NCBI GenBank assembly: GCA_949289575.1
Contig: CASEOG010000001.1
Span: 88,671 to 152,670, forward strand
From: an uncultured Spirochaetales bacterium
GTDB taxonomy: Bacteria > Spirochaetota > Spirochaetia > JAFGXN01
Direction of reading: 5' to 3'
DNA: 64,000 nt
The notes below the pieces were generated by a model. That model worked only from the letters and a program-made list of their open reading frames with translations. It ran no database searches and was not told where the DNA came from. Positions within the stretch are counted from its first letter, which is position 1. The number at the start of each line of letters is the position of its first letter. Position numbers and translations under genes: made by a program. This document shows positions 53,090 to 63,489 of this stretch, piece after piece.

Positions 53090-53689
53090 GTGAACGAGCA
53101 AAACAATACACTGGTTCCGATCGTTGTCGAAAGAACAGGCGCGGGAGAACGCTCCTACGACATCTTTTCGCGACTGCTTAAAGACCGGATTATTTTTATT
53201 GACGGCGAAATCAATGATGCGACGGCCGATTTGGCTGTGGCTCAAATGCTTTTCCTTGAATCCGAAGATACCGAACGGGAGATTAATCTTTATATCAATT
53301 CTCCCGGCGGATCGGTCACAGCCGGTCTGGCGATTTACGATACGATACAGTATTTAAAATCGGAAGTCCGGACCATTTGTCTCGGACAGGCATGCTCGAT
53401 GGCGGCCGTTCTTCTGGCAGCCGGAACCAAAGGGAAACGGTGTGCGTTGCCCTCTTCCCGCATTATGATTCATCAACCGTGGGGCGGTGCCGGCGGACAG
53501 GCCTCCGACATCGGCATTCAAGCCAAAGAAATCGTTCGCCTGAAACAGCAGCTGACCGGCTATCTGGCAGACGCCTGCGGATGCTCCGTCGATAAACTGG
53601 CCGCCGACCTGGAACGCGACTTTTATCTGACACCGCAGGAGGCCCTCTCTTACGGTTTAATCGATAAAGTTCTGGTAAAAAATCAATGA
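53090..53689 (+). CDS. clpP: ATP-dependent Clp protease proteolytic subunit
   Basis: A 199-residue serine protease of the ClpXP complex. The triad is visible: Ser in [14 protein letters not shown], His in [16 protein letters not shown], and Asp in [26 protein letters not shown] is the conserved substrate-binding strand. The GTG start is six bases after AAGGAG. It overlaps clpX by four bases. Confidence 0.97.
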   Translation: MNEQNNTLVPIVVERTGAGERSYDIFSRLLKDRIIFIDGEINDATADLAVAQMLFLESEDTEREINLYINSPGGSVTAGLAIYDTIQYLKSEVRTICLGQACSMAAVLLAAGTKGKRCALPSSRIMIHQPWGGAGGQASDIGIQAKEIVRLKQQLTGYLADACGCSVDKLAADLERDFYLTPQEALSYGLIDKVLVKNQ

Positions 53690-54948
53690 GCAACGGCGGA
53701 AAAAGAAACTGTATCCTTTGCGGCGAACCGATTCCCGACTGGCTGATTTCTTTCGAAGGAGTCAAACCGGGAGTCTATGTCTGCGAAAACTGCATTTCGA
53801 CAGCGTTTGAGGTTCTCAAAGAAAATGCCGAAAAGGATATTCACGAATCATCGCCCTCTTCCGCTATTATACAGGAGAATCCGGCCGACATACCGACCCC
53901 TTCCGAACTGAAAGCCCATCTCGACCGCTACATCATCGGACAGGATAAAGCAAAAAAAGTTCTCAGCGTCTCCGTCTACAACCATTACAAACGGATTTTC
54001 AAAAAAGATGCGGTCGACCCGCAGGTGGAGATTGACAAATCGAACATTCTTCTGCTGGGCCCTTCCGGTTCCGGAAAAACACTGCTGGCGCGGACGTTGG
54101 CCAAAAAACTGAATGTTCCGTTTGCCATTGCCGACGCCACCACCGTGACGGAAGCCGGTTATGTCGGCGACGATGTCGAAAATATTCTGCTGAGACTGAT
54201 TCAGAATGCCGACGGGGATATCGAAAAAGCCCAAAAGGGGATTATTTTTATCGACGAAATCGACAAGATTGCACGCAAATCGGAGAACCGGTCGATTACC
54301 CGTGACGTCTCGGGAGAAGGGGTTCAGCAGGCACTGCTGAAAATTATCGAGGGAACCGTTTCGGATGTCCCGCCCGGAGGCGGACGAAAACATCCGTATC
54401 AGGAAATGATAAAAATCGATACGACCAATATTCTTTTCATCTGCGGAGGAGCTTTTGTCGGTCTGGATAAGCTGATTGCGGAACGCACCTCACGAAAAAC
54501 AATCGGTTTCGGCGAAGAAAATCATCATCATTCCCCTTCCCTCTCCGAACTCTATTCCAATATCCACCCCGACGATTTGGTAAAATTCGGTCTGATTCCC
54601 GAACTGATAGGTCGTCTCCCCGTAATTGTCGGCTTGGACGAATTGGACAAAGAAGCCCTCATCCGTATCATTACGGAACCCGATAACTCGATTCTGAAAC
54701 AGTTTTCCGAAATGCTGAAACTTGACAATGCGGATCTCGATTTTCATGCCGATGCCATTGAGGCTGTGGCGGAAACCGCTCTCAACCGAAAAACCGGTGC
54801 CCGGGGAATCCGATCCATTTTTGAAAAACTGATGAACGATGTGATGTACGAACTCCCCGATATTCCCGGAAAGAAAACCGTCATTGTAACAAAAGAGTGT
54901 ATTACGGAGAACGCCAGACCGGAAATTACCGTCTCTCCCCTGCCGTAA
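53686..54948 (+). CDS. clpX: ATP-dependent Clp protease ATPase subunit
   Basis: A 420-residue AAA+ unfoldase feeding ClpP. The N-terminal zinc domain has CILC and CENC pairs. Walker A is [14 protein letters not shown], Walker [14 protein letters not shown], with the pore loop [11 protein letters not shown] and the ClpP-docking IGF in [11 protein letters not shown]. The sensor-2 region [13 protein letters not shown] is present. The ATG overlaps the clpP stop and has no ribosome site of its own, so it is translationally coupled. Confidence 0.97.
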   Translation: MSNGGKRNCILCGEPIPDWLISFEGVKPGVYVCENCISTAFEVLKENAEKDIHESSPSSAIIQENPADIPTPSELKAHLDRYIIGQDKAKKVLSVSVYNHYKRIFKKDAVDPQVEIDKSNILLLGPSGSGKTLLARTLAKKLNVPFAIADATTVTEAGYVGDDVENILLRLIQNADGDIEKAQKGIIFIDEIDKIARKSENRSITRDVSGEGVQQALLKIIEGTVSDVPPGGGRKHPYQEMIKIDTTNILFICGGAFVGLDKLIAERTSRKTIGFGEENHHHSPSLSELYSNIHPDDLVKFGLIPELIGRLPVIVGLDELDKEALIRIITEPDNSILKQFSEMLKLDNADLDFHADAIEAVAETALNRKTGARGIRSIFEKLMNDVMYELPDIPGKKTVIVTKECITENARPEITVSPLP

Positions 54949-54960
54949 ACTCCTCCGTGG

Positions 54961-54989
54961 TTGACTTTTTTCCCGGAATCATACATAAT
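54961..54989 (+). promoter_or_regulatory. Promoter of the ornithine carbamoyltransferase gene
   Basis: TTGACT, 17 bases, CATAAT, 23 bases before the start. Confidence 0.7.
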
Positions 54990-55012
54990 GTTACCCTATC
55001 CGAGGAATGATC

Positions 55013-55954
55013 ATGAAAATCAGATTAACCGACCGCTCTTTTTTGAAATTACTGGACTTCACGCCCGAAGAAATCAGATATCTGCTTGATTTGGCTCACA
55101 AACTGAAAGAGGAAAAACGGCGTAATAAACTGAAGAACCGTTTTAAGGGAAAATCACTGGCTATGATTTTCGAAAAACGATCGACACGCACCCGCTGTGC
55201 CTTTGAAACCGCCTTTGCCGAAGAAGGCGGTCATCCGGTTTTTCTTTCCACGGATGATATTCAGCTCGGAGAAAAGGAATCGGTCGAGGATACCGCCCGT
55301 GTTCTGGGCCGTATGTTCGACGCCATTCAATTCCGCGGTTTCAGACAGGAACATGTGGAAATGCTGGCTTCCGGCTCCGGAGTCCCCGTCTACAACGGAC
55401 TGACAGACGAATTTCACCCGACCCAAATTCTGGCCGACTTTATGACCATGGAAGAGGTTTTCGGCCGCCTGAAAGGCCTGAAGGTTGTTTTTGTCGGAGA
55501 CACCCGCAACAATGTCGCCGTCTCCATGATGGTCGGTTGCGCCAAAATGGGAATTCACTTTACCGCAGTCGGTCCGAAATCACTGGCACCCGATGCACAA
55601 ATGGTGGCAAAGTGCAGGGAAATCGCACAATCGACCGGAAGCCGGATCAACGTAACGGACAATATCGATGAAGCTGTCGATAATGCCGATGTCATTTATA
55701 CCGATGTATGGGCATCCATGGGCGAAGAATCGCAGAGCCGTCAACGCTCGGAGATTCTGGCCCCGTATCAGGTCAACGATGCATTAATGGAAAAAACCGG
55801 TAAAACGGAATCGATTTTTCTTCACTGTCTTCCGGCCGTTAAAGGACAGGAAGTGACCGAGTCGGTCATTGAGGGGCCCCGCAGCTATGTCTGGGATGAG
55901 GCGGAAAACAGAAAGCATACGATTAAAGCAGTAATGGTCGCTACCCTCACATAA
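55013..55954 (+). CDS. Ornithine carbamoyltransferase
   Basis: A 313-residue enzyme making citrulline from ornithine and carbamoyl phosphate, or the reverse in the arginine deiminase route. Carbamoyl-phosphate motif FEKRSTRTRCAFE, then FHPTQILADFMTMEE, VFVGDTRNNVA, DVWASMGEE and the ornithine-contacting HCLPAVKGQEVTESV. The ATG at 55013 is seven bases after GAGG; an ATG two codons earlier is too close. No other arginine gene is nearby, so anabolic (argF) and catabolic (arcB) roles cannot be separated. Confidence 0.94.
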   Translation: MKIRLTDRSFLKLLDFTPEEIRYLLDLAHKLKEEKRRNKLKNRFKGKSLAMIFEKRSTRTRCAFETAFAEEGGHPVFLSTDDIQLGEKESVEDTARVLGRMFDAIQFRGFRQEHVEMLASGSGVPVYNGLTDEFHPTQILADFMTMEEVFGRLKGLKVVFVGDTRNNVAVSMMVGCAKMGIHFTAVGPKSLAPDAQMVAKCREIAQSTGSRINVTDNIDEAVDNADVIYTDVWASMGEESQSRQRSEILAPYQVNDALMEKTGKTESIFLHCLPAVKGQEVTESVIEGPRSYVWDEAENRKHTIKAVMVATLT

Positions 55955-55969
55955 ACAGAAGGATAAAAA

Positions 55970-56977
55970 ATGAAAACCGATACAATCGAAGAAATTCTTG
56001 AGGCTTTAAAAAATAACGATTCTTTTCTGATTGTCGGCCACTTTCAACCCGATCCCGACTGCATTTCATCTCAATGGAGTCTGGCCCGATTCCTTCGCGA
56101 AAAAGGAAAAAAAGTAACAGTTGCCAATGCGGGACCGCTGAAAGAAAACGATTTTAAACCGTACCGCCGGGACATTCTCGAATCGGTCAAAGATATTTTA
56201 CCGCGTTTACGCGATGAAAAAACCGTAATGATTGTCACCGACTGTTCGAGTGCCGACCGGCTCGGATCTCTCGAAGGCGACACTCGGGAATTTTTTACGA
56301 TTGTCATCGACCATCACGCCAACGGCGATGAAAACTTCGGAAATCTGAGACTGATCGACCCCAAAGCACCTTCGACGACAATTCTTATCAAGCAGATTAT
56401 ATGTGCATGGGACTCGTCGCTGTTGCCCCTTTGCGCCGAAACTTTGTTCTGGGGCTTCTGCACCGACAGCGGTTACTTTCGTTTTCTCCAGAGCTACAGT
56501 GCTCCCTATTTTCATGATATTGCGGATCTTGTTGCTGCCGGCGCCGTTCCCGCAGCAACATACGCACGGATGGCTTACGGAAAGTCGCTTCTCTCCAGAA
56601 AATTCATCGCCGAAATGACAGACAAAATGAAAGCCTATCACGAAGACCGGTTTTTCCTGGCAACCGTCTCCCGAAAAACGGAAAAGAAATACGGAGAAGA
56701 AAAAGACACGTCGGCGTTTTACGATCTTGTAATGGCTGTCCGAAGCTGCGAAATAATTGCTCTGATTAAATACAACGGCTTTCGAAGCTACATTATCAGC
56801 CTGCGCTCGCTTCGCACGGACATCGGGCAGCTGGCCCTTTCATACGGCGGAGGCGGTCACAAACTGGCGGCCGGCTTCCGCTACAAAGGAAGTCTGCGCC
56901 GCCTGAAAAAGATGTTAATTCGGGATACGGGGCGTTTGCTGACAGCCCCGTCCGCGAAGTCTACATCCCGTAAGTAA
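55970..56977 (+). CDS. DHH-family phosphoesterase, NrnA/RecJ-like
   Basis: A 335-residue protein with the DHH domain: LIVGHFQPDPDCISSQ (metal-binding His and Asp residues), VTDCSSADRLG and FTIVIDHHANGDE, followed by the DHHA1 end SYGGGGHKLAAGFRYKG. These match nanoRNase/pAp phosphatases and c-di-AMP hydrolases of the NrnA group. It may degrade short RNA or pAp. The stop overlaps the convergent GH3 gene by 17 bases. The ribosome site is AAGGA. Confidence 0.88.
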   Translation: MKTDTIEEILEALKNNDSFLIVGHFQPDPDCISSQWSLARFLREKGKKVTVANAGPLKENDFKPYRRDILESVKDILPRLRDEKTVMIVTDCSSADRLGSLEGDTREFFTIVIDHHANGDENFGNLRLIDPKAPSTTILIKQIICAWDSSLLPLCAETLFWGFCTDSGYFRFLQSYSAPYFHDIADLVAAGAVPAATYARMAYGKSLLSRKFIAEMTDKMKAYHEDRFFLATVSRKTEKKYGEEKDTSAFYDLVMAVRSCEIIALIKYNGFRSYIISLRSLRTDIGQLALSYGGGGHKLAAGFRYKGSLRRLKKMLIRDTGRLLTAPSAKSTSRK

Positions 56978-59099
56978 AAACAGCCGTTTCGGCAATATTC
57001 CGGGAACTGTTCCCGACGGAAACCGTAAATTCTCCCGGTTCGACACACCATCCCTGTTTCGAAGGATTGTAAAACCGCAAACTCTCTTCCGTAAGAATCA
57101 TTTTTACGGTTCCGGATTCACCGGCTTTCAGGAACACCTTTTCGAAAGCTTTCAGTTCCTTTGCCGGACGGGGCAGAGACGATTCCGTATCGGAAATATA
57201 AAGCTGCACAACCTCACTTCCGTCGACATTTCCCGTATTCCTGACCGTAACGGACACTTCGATCGATCCGTCCTTTTTCATTTTTCCGCCGGACAGTTTC
57301 AATCCGGAAATTTCAAAATTCGTATACGAAAGACCGTGTCCGAAGGCAAAAGCGGGATCGATTCCGGCCGTATCGAAATGTCTGTAACCGACAAAAATTC
57401 CTTCTTCGTAGACAAACGGTTTCTTCAGACGACGCAATGTCCGGTTTCCCGCAGGTCCCGTAATCCGAAGCAATCCGAATTTTTCGGGTTTGTCCACGTA
57501 ATTGGAAACGGAAGAATAATCGTCCCATTTTTTCCCGAATGTAAACGGCAACTTGCCGGAAGGGTTAATTTTTCCCAGAAGAACATCGGCAATGACATTT
57601 CCTGACGGATCTCCCGGATAGAATGCGTCGACAATGGCCGGAACCTTTCCTGACCATTCTTCCGTTTCGACAGCCCCTCCGGTATTCAGCACGACAATTG
57701 TTCTCGCCTGACTGGCTGCTGCCTTTAAAATCAGTTTCCGGTCTTTTGCGGAGAGTTTCCACGGCCTGTCGTGGAATTCGCCTTCCGTACAGTAAGAAAA
57801 TCCGACACAGAGAACCACGGCATCGGCCTTTTTCATCTGAGCCGCCGAAGGAGACGATTTGTAAATCACTTTTCCGCTCTGACCGACCCGTTCCGTCAAA
57901 GCATCCTTCAGAGAAACTTTCCGATACGCGACCGGCCGGCTGGATCCGCCTCCGCCGGTTTCCGTATCTTTTGCTCGACTGCCGGTCACAAGAATCGTCA
58001 TCTGCTGCTGCGAAAGATCCAGCGGAAGCGCCTTGTTGTCGTTCTTTAAAAGGACAATCCCTTCCGCCGCGGCATCGTATGCGGCCTTCTGATGAGCGGG
58101 CCCGTTTTCCGCAGCATTCGCGTCGGCAATCGGCCTTTCGTATGCACCGACCGCAAAGAAAGAGGTCAGAATGCGCAAAACTTTATCATCCAGATCCGCT
58201 ACCGTAATACGTCCCTTATCCATAAGACGCATCAGATTCTTCCGGTTCATATATTTTGCGTTCGGCATTTCGAGATCAAGCCCCGCATTGAACGGTTTTT
58301 CCGCATCATAGCAGGAAAGCCAGTCGGAAACAACAAATCCCCCGAATCCCCATTCGTTTTTCAAAATGTCGGTCAGCAGCCGACGGTTTTCGCTTGCGGA
58401 AACACCGTTAACCGGATTATAAGAACTCATCACGGAAAGAACTTTTGCTTTTTTGACAGCCGCCTCAAAAGCAGGCAAATAAATTTCGCGTAATGTCCGG
58501 TCATCCAAATCGGAGCCCGTTTTGTTCCGGTCGTAATCCGAATTGTTGGCGGCAAAATGTTTGATTGTTGCCACAATTCCGTTTTCCTGAAGTCCCGTAA
58601 TATACGAGCAGGCCATCTCGGAGGCCAGATAAGGATCTTCTCCCATATATTCGAAATTCCGCCCGCAGGTCGGTACACGGGCAATATTAACCCCCGGGGC
58701 CAGCAGGTTGGAGATTCCTTTTGCCCGGCACTCTTCCGCCATAACGGCCGCCGAACGGTGAATCAGATCTCTGTTCCAGGAAGCAGCCATGGAAACCAGA
58801 CACGGAAATACGGTTGATTCGCCGACGCCGCGAATTCCGGAAGAAGCATCGGCCATCCACATTGCATCCAAACCGAGACGGGGAACAGCCCGAACGGCGA
58901 ACCACTCGTATCCGCCGATAAAATCAATCTTCTCTTCCAATGTCAGCTGCCCGAGAATTTTCCGTGCTTTTTCGGCCGGAGTATCGTTTCGGTCCGTAAA
59001 ACTGTCGACTCTGACATCCTGTAAAAAAGATTCCCGCGGAGATTTTGCTTCCCCGAAAATCAGCTTCTGATAAATTTTGAAAAATGTTTCCTTCAGCAT
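56961..59099 (-). CDS. Glycoside hydrolase family 3 (beta-glucosidase-like)
   Basis: A 712-residue enzyme with an N-terminal GH3 TIM barrel, a C-terminal alpha/beta sandwich and a fibronectin III-like end. The nucleophile Asp is in FVVSDWLSCYD. IKHFAANNSDYDR and NLLAPGVNIARVPTCGRNFEY are typical of clostridial-type beta-glucosidases, and SYTNFEISGLKLSGG starts the last domain. No signal peptide is seen, so it acts in the cytoplasm on imported oligosaccharides. It overlaps the convergent DHH gene. GAGG precedes the ATG. Confidence 0.9.
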   Translation of the reverse strand: MLKETFFKIYQKLIFGEAKSPRESFLQDVRVDSFTDRNDTPAEKARKILGQLTLEEKIDFIGGYEWFAVRAVPRLGLDAMWMADASSGIRGVGESTVFPCLVSMAASWNRDLIHRSAAVMAEECRAKGISNLLAPGVNIARVPTCGRNFEYMGEDPYLASEMACSYITGLQENGIVATIKHFAANNSDYDRNKTGSDLDDRTLREIYLPAFEAAVKKAKVLSVMSSYNPVNGVSASENRRLLTDILKNEWGFGGFVVSDWLSCYDAEKPFNAGLDLEMPNAKYMNRKNLMRLMDKGRITVADLDDKVLRILTSFFAVGAYERPIADANAAENGPAHQKAAYDAAAEGIVLLKNDNKALPLDLSQQQMTILVTGSRAKDTETGGGGSSRPVAYRKVSLKDALTERVGQSGKVIYKSSPSAAQMKKADAVVLCVGFSYCTEGEFHDRPWKLSAKDRKLILKAAASQARTIVVLNTGGAVETEEWSGKVPAIVDAFYPGDPSGNVIADVLLGKINPSGKLPFTFGKKWDDYSSVSNYVDKPEKFGLLRITGPAGNRTLRRLKKPFVYEEGIFVGYRHFDTAGIDPAFAFGHGLSYTNFEISGLKLSGGKMKKDGSIEVSVTVRNTGNVDGSEVVQLYISDTESSLPRPAKELKAFEKVFLKAGESGTVKMILTEESLRFYNPSKQGWCVEPGEFTVSVGNSSRNIAETAVFTYGM

Positions 59100-59114
59100 A
59101 AAACCCTCTGTATC

Positions 59115-60485
59115 TTAATATTCAAATCCGTAAACAGGCATCATCAGTGAGAAATAGAGATCTCTGTATTGCGGAGACAGCCCGAAACCGAGCGTCTCCC
59201 CGTCTCTTCCGGCAACCGGACTCAATCCGACTTTTCCCTCTTTTGTCAGAAGCCAGGCGGCCTTCACCTTCTTATCCGTAAATGATGAGGGAATTTTTAA
59301 TTTGAGAGGATCTCTGTCGTCGGGCCATAGCGAGTGACTTTTCTGCAGGCAATAAGTTTTTCCGGAACCGCAAAAAAGAACCGTTTCGGGCAATAAAATC
59401 TTATCATCGGTGACAATTTCCGTTCCGGAAAATATTTCGCTATTAATGCGAAACCAGTCGCCGATAGATTGAGCCAGCGCCAGTGATTCGTCCGAAACAA
59501 TCGCATCGCTCATGACATCGAGGGAAATCAGAACCGATCCGCCTTTCTCCCAAACCGAAAGCGTCCTGTCGATAAACGATTCCCCTTCTTTATAAAGAAG
59601 CCGGTTATTAATCTGATCGACCCCCGAAAAAGTATTCAGCGAAAAGACCCACGGCCGGTTCCGCTCTCGGAGATTTCTGTCGGACGGAACCACTGTTTTA
59701 TAAACATCGAAATCTCCCCACTGCCGTTTTTTACGGTTTCCCAAATAGTTATTGACAATCAGATCGGGATTCCATGCGTACATCTGCCGCAAAAGCTTTT
59801 CGGCATCCCCGTCGCTCCACCATGGAGCCCAGTCACCGTCAAAAAAAATCATATCGGCACCGTAATCGACAATCAGTTCTTTCAGCTGAACCGTCATGTA
59901 TTCGATATACTCTTCTTTTGTTCCTTCATTCAGGACCGTATTCATTTTTACGGCATAGCGGCTTCCGTCTTTTTTATACTGTATCTGCGAAGGATGGTGC
60001 CAGTCGATAATCGAATAACCGAACCCGACCCGAATGCGGTTCGCTTTCAGAATCTCCGTCACGGTCCGCAGCCAGTCCGCTCCGGTCTCTGTATGGTCTT
60101 TAATATTGTAATCGCAGACCGACGAATCCCAAAAACAGAATCCGTCGTAATTTTTGGCGGGAAGAATGACATACGGAAGACCCGTCGCCTCTTTTAAAGC
60201 CGAGACAGCTGCCGTCAGTCTCTCTTTATCCGTCGAGAAATTCAAAGAGCGAATCATTTCCTCATACGTTTCCGGCTGCAGCGACGTTACGTAAAGAAAA
60301 AGACCGTTCTCGTTCGAAATAAAACCCTCGTAATCCCGCTGAAAAAGAATATGGGCGCCCGTTTCGATTCTGACGCCGATTTTCGAAGACTCGAGCCATG
60401 CCGTCTTCTCATCTTCGGAAAAGCCCGAAAAAGTCACGCCGAGGAACAAAAAACAGAAGAGTGAAAAAAAGAAAAACTTCCGCAT
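59115..60485 (-). CDS. Secreted GH29-like alpha-L-fucosidase
   Basis: A 456-residue exported protein (signal MRKFFFFSLFCFLFLGVTFS). The barrel has ILPAKNYDGFCFWDSSVCDY, VGFGYSIIDWHHPS and ELIVDYGADMIFFDGDW, where the Asp is the expected GH29 nucleophile. The usual HHDG segment is replaced by NYDG, so specificity may differ. A role in removing fucose from host or plant glycans is inference. The start is the signal-peptide ATG; a TACAAT box lies ten bases upstream. It stands 15 bases before the GH3 gene, so the two form a sugar-use pair. Confidence 0.78.
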   Translation of the reverse strand: MRKFFFFSLFCFLFLGVTFSGFSEDEKTAWLESSKIGVRIETGAHILFQRDYEGFISNENGLFLYVTSLQPETYEEMIRSLNFSTDKERLTAAVSALKEATGLPYVILPAKNYDGFCFWDSSVCDYNIKDHTETGADWLRTVTEILKANRIRVGFGYSIIDWHHPSQIQYKKDGSRYAVKMNTVLNEGTKEEYIEYMTVQLKELIVDYGADMIFFDGDWAPWWSDGDAEKLLRQMYAWNPDLIVNNYLGNRKKRQWGDFDVYKTVVPSDRNLRERNRPWVFSLNTFSGVDQINNRLLYKEGESFIDRTLSVWEKGGSVLISLDVMSDAIVSDESLALAQSIGDWFRINSEIFSGTEIVTDDKILLPETVLFCGSGKTYCLQKSHSLWPDDRDPLKLKIPSSFTDKKVKAAWLLTKEGKVGLSPVAGRDGETLGFGLSPQYRDLYFSLMMPVYGFEY

Positions 60486-60495
60486 ATCCGTTTTT

Positions 60496-60524
60496 ATTGT
60501 AACGGCGTTTTCCGCGGAAGTCAA
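60496..60524 (-). promoter_or_regulatory. Promoter of the GH29-GH3 pair
   Basis: TTGACT, 17 bases, TACAAT, ten bases before the ATG. Confidence 0.72.
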
Positions 60525-60529
60525 GAATT

Positions 60530-61177
60530 TTATTTCGGAGAGCCTGTTCTCCGTTCCGATTCCGATTTACTCTTTTCCCATTCGCGATAGAGTTTATACT
60601 GCTGTTTGTCGAGCACGGCCCTTAAACGGCTGTTTTTTTCGTAACGAAGAAAGTTAAGTCTGATTTTTTTCTCGGTCTTTCCGAGTCCGCTATCTTCGGC
60701 AATCCGAATCTGCTTCACCCGAATATCGGTCAGCACCGCCAGCAGCAATTTTCCGCGCACCTCTGTCGGACGGACCACTTCGGAAACGGCCTCCCATTCT
60801 TTCCGGGCCGCATATTCGGCACGGCGGAGAATCGGAACATCGACGGTCGCCGCGGCGGCGTCGGGCAGCGACTGTTCGCCGTCGCCGGTTCCGGCATCCC
60901 ACACCAGCGCGTCGTCGTCAGCAGCCGTTTCCGACGCACCGGAAGACGGCGATACGACAGCCGGCTCCGACGGAGTCTCTCCGTCCGCTTCGGCCGCCGG
61001 TTCCGCTGCTTCGGACAACGGGACCGGACCGTCCGTTTCACCGGCCGTGACCGGTCCGTCCGCAGAAGCCCCGTCGGCCGTTTCGATTTCCGAATCCTCC
61101 GTTTCCGCTACGGGAATCTCCTGAGCCGATACGATAACCGCAGAAAATAAAAGCCAAAGAAAAATCGATTTTTTCAT
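60530..61177 (-). CDS. Secreted acidic protein of unknown function
   Basis: A 215-residue protein with a signal peptide ([19 protein letters not shown]). Residues 22-115 are Ala/Glu/Asp/Pro-rich and probably disordered. Residues 120-215 are charged and helical, with [20 protein letters not shown] and [17 protein letters not shown] do not recognise it. The ATG overlaps the thiC stop as ATGA and follows GGGAG, so it is translated from the thi mRNA, although no thiamine role is evident. A much longer upstream frame is a shadow of thiC and was rejected. Confidence 0.7.
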   Translation of the reverse strand: MKKSIFLWLLFSAVIVSAQEIPVAETEDSEIETADGASADGPVTAGETDGPVPLSEAAEPAAEADGETPSEPAVVSPSSGASETAADDDALVWDAGTGDGEQSLPDAAAATVDVPILRRAEYAARKEWEAVSEVVRPTEVRGKLLLAVLTDIRVKQIRIAEDSGLGKTEKKIRLNFLRYEKNSRLRAVLDKQQYKLYREWEKSKSESERRTGSPK

Positions 61178-62451
61178 AAAAACTCCCGGCTCCGCTTCAT
61201 CGGGCACAAATCGCCGCACATGGTGCAGACATGTTCTTCGTGCGGCATCGATGATTTGCGGTATTCGATTGCTTTGTCTCTGTCCATCGCACAGTCGAGC
61301 ATTTCGGGCCAGTTCAGGTTTCCGCGCGCCGTTCCCATCCGGTGATCCCAGTCGACCGCACCGGGAACGCCTTTGGCAATATCGGCCGCATGTGCCGCGA
61401 TTTTCGATGCCATAATGCCTTCTTTGACGTCCGCCTCGTCGGGGAGACGCAGGTGCTCGGCCGGGGTGACATAACAGAGAAAGTCGGCGCCCGCGGCCGC
61501 GGCGATGGCGCCGCCGATGGCCGAAGTGATATGATCGTAACCGGGAGCCACATCGGTGACCAGCGGCCCGAGCACGTAAAACGGCGCCCCGTGACACAGC
61601 TTCTTTTCAATCAGCATGTTGGCGGCAATTTCGTTCATGGCCATGTGCCCGGGGCCTTCAATCATCACCTGAACATTCCGTTCCCACGCCCGTTTCGTCA
61701 ATTCGCCCAAAATCACCAGTTCGGTCACCTGCGGTGCGTCTGTTGCATCTTTCAATGAGCCCGGACGCAAACCGTCGCCGAGACTCAACGTCACATCGTA
61801 ACGCCCGCAGATATCCAAAAGCCGGTCAAAATCTTCGTAAAACGGATTCTCTTTGCCGTTTCGCTTCATCCACTCATATAAAATGGAACCGCCGCGGCTG
61901 ACAATACCGGTCTGACGCGGATTGCGGTCGACCCGCTCGGCTGCCGTCAGATTCAGTCCCGCATGAATCGTCAGAAAGTCGATACCGTCTTCGCAATGAA
62001 GCTCGACAACACGAAAGAGGTCCTCTTTGGTCATTGCCGCAATATTTTTGCCGTAACGGGCCACCGCATCGTACATCGGAACGGTTCCGAGCATAATCGG
62101 CAGTTTTTCGACCAGCTGTCGTCGAAACGCCTGCGTATCCCCGAATGTCGATAAATCCATCACCGCATCGGCATTGTATTTGAGTGCCAAATCGGCTTTT
62201 CTCATCTCCATTTCACGGTTACATACATCTTCGGAAACTCCCAGATTCACATTAATCTTGGTCTTCAAACCTTTCCCGACTCCGCGGGCTTTCAGATTTT
62301 TGTGATTGCGGTTGGCCGGTACGGCAATTTCCCCCGAAGCAATCCGTTCGATTAAAAGATCTTTGGCAATCGACTCGTATTGAAAGACATCCTCCATTTG
62401 AGGCGTCCAGATTCCCTTTTTGGCCGCATCCATTTGCGTCGTGTAATTCAT
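61174..62451 (-). CDS. thiC: Phosphomethylpyrimidine synthase (short type)
   Basis: A 425-residue radical-SAM enzyme converting AIR to HMP phosphate in thiamine synthesis. Landmarks are [80 protein letters not shown] and the cluster motif CTMCGDLC at the end. That motif is C-x2-C-x3-C, one residue tighter than the C-x2-C-x4-C of long ThiC. Since related short enzymes also make benzimidazole precursors, the thi neighbours support ThiC. The ribosome site GGGAGG is strong. Confidence 0.92.
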   Translation of the reverse strand: MNYTTQMDAAKKGIWTPQMEDVFQYESIAKDLLIERIASGEIAVPANRNHKNLKARGVGKGLKTKINVNLGVSEDVCNREMEMRKADLALKYNADAVMDLSTFGDTQAFRRQLVEKLPIMLGTVPMYDAVARYGKNIAAMTKEDLFRVVELHCEDGIDFLTIHAGLNLTAAERVDRNPRQTGIVSRGGSILYEWMKRNGKENPFYEDFDRLLDICGRYDVTLSLGDGLRPGSLKDATDAPQVTELVILGELTKRAWERNVQVMIEGPGHMAMNEIAANMLIEKKLCHGAPFYVLGPLVTDVAPGYDHITSAIGGAIAAAAGADFLCYVTPAEHLRLPDEADVKEGIMASKIAAHAADIAKGVPGAVDWDHRMGTARGNLNWPEMLDCAMDRDKAIEYRKSSMPHEEHVCTMCGDLCPMKRSREFL

Positions 62452-63488
62452 TGATTCCTCCCGAACTGTTTTATTTTTTCATTGAGTGCACCGACCATTG
62501 CTTTCACATCATCCGCTCCGACAATTTCGGAAACAAGAGCGATATGTCTGACCGGATATTTTAAGACTTCATCGATATTGTTTAATTTGATCCCGCCGAT
62601 CGCCACATACGGCAGCGTCACATTTCGGGAAACATAATTTAAATAATCGAGACCGACGGGCGCGCAGACATCGTCTTTCGTAAACGTCTGAAAAATCGGT
62701 CCGCACCCGATATAATCGATATCGCAGCGCATTGCCGCCTGTGCCTGATCCGGATTATGGGTCGAAAGACCGATGATAGCGGTATCGCCCATGATGCGCC
62801 GGACATCCGCCGGATTCCAGTCGTCCTGTCCGATATGAACTCCGTCGGCCTCGCACAAAAGAGCCAAATCGGGATGGTCGTTGACAATAAAAACAACTCC
62901 GGCATCGGCCGTTATTTTCCGGATTTCTTTCGCTTCGGCCGCTTTTTCTTTCATGGTGCGGTATTTCTCGCGGTATTGAATAACCCGAATACCGGCGTCG
63001 ACCATCTCCCGAACCGACCGGACGTTTCCTTTCCCGTTGGCAAACTTTTCGGCCGTTATCCCGTAAAGTCCCTCCGGGAGACGCCTCAAAACGGCCGCCG
63101 TCACCTTTTTTTCCAGTGTATATGAACGGAAACGCAGCGCTTCGGCTTTTTTGGCCTCTTCGTAAAAGCCGTTTCCTTTCAGCGACTCTTCCAAAACCCG
63201 CAGCGCCTCCTGAATCCGCTTGCTGTTGGCCGCAATCACCGACGGCAGCCCGCAACGCCCGTCGTCGGCAGCGGCACGGCTGACCGGCACTCCGACATCG
63301 GTCTCCGAATCGCGGGAAGCAATCAGCTGCGCCATCCGCGGCGCAAACAGTGTCCGCAAATCATGACGCAGCGAACGGCATTCCCGCGTCAGATCTTCCC
63401 GATTCAAATCGAAACGAACCGTGTCCTCGAGAACGCGAACCCCTTCGCAGGCACGGTTTAAATTGGCATCTGTTTTTCGGTAATCCAT
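62448..63488 (-). CDS. thiE: ThiD2-ThiE fusion: HMP-P kinase-like plus thiamine-phosphate synthase
   Basis: A 346-residue protein of two parts. Residues 1-130 match the ThiD2 domain: [31 protein letters not shown] and a helix with [14 protein letters not shown]. ThiD2 phosphorylates HMP-P in organisms lacking ThiD. Residues 140-346 are Thi[29 protein letters not shown]-like [34 protein letters not shown] and [12 protein letters not shown]. It joins HMP-PP with thiazole phosphate. It overlaps thiC by four bases. Confidence 0.9.
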   Translation of the reverse strand: MDYRKTDANLNRACEGVRVLEDTVRFDLNREDLTRECRSLRHDLRTLFAPRMAQLIASRDSETDVGVPVSRAAADDGRCGLPSVIAANSKRIQEALRVLEESLKGNGFYEEAKKAEALRFRSYTLEKKVTAAVLRRLPEGLYGITAEKFANGKGNVRSVREMVDAGIRVIQYREKYRTMKEKAAEAKEIRKITADAGVVFIVNDHPDLALLCEADGVHIGQDDWNPADVRRIMGDTAIIGLSTHNPDQAQAAMRCDIDYIGCGPIFQTFTKDDVCAPVGLDYLNYVSRNVTLPYVAIGGIKLNNIDEVLKYPVRHIALVSEIVGADDVKAMVGALNEKIKQFGRNQ

Positions 63489-63489
63489 A

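Noticed and set aside
60530-61597. An N-terminal extension of the secreted acidic protein into thiC.
   Set aside because: The extension is the antisense-like shadow frame of thiC; a signal peptide with its own ribosome site begins at 61177.
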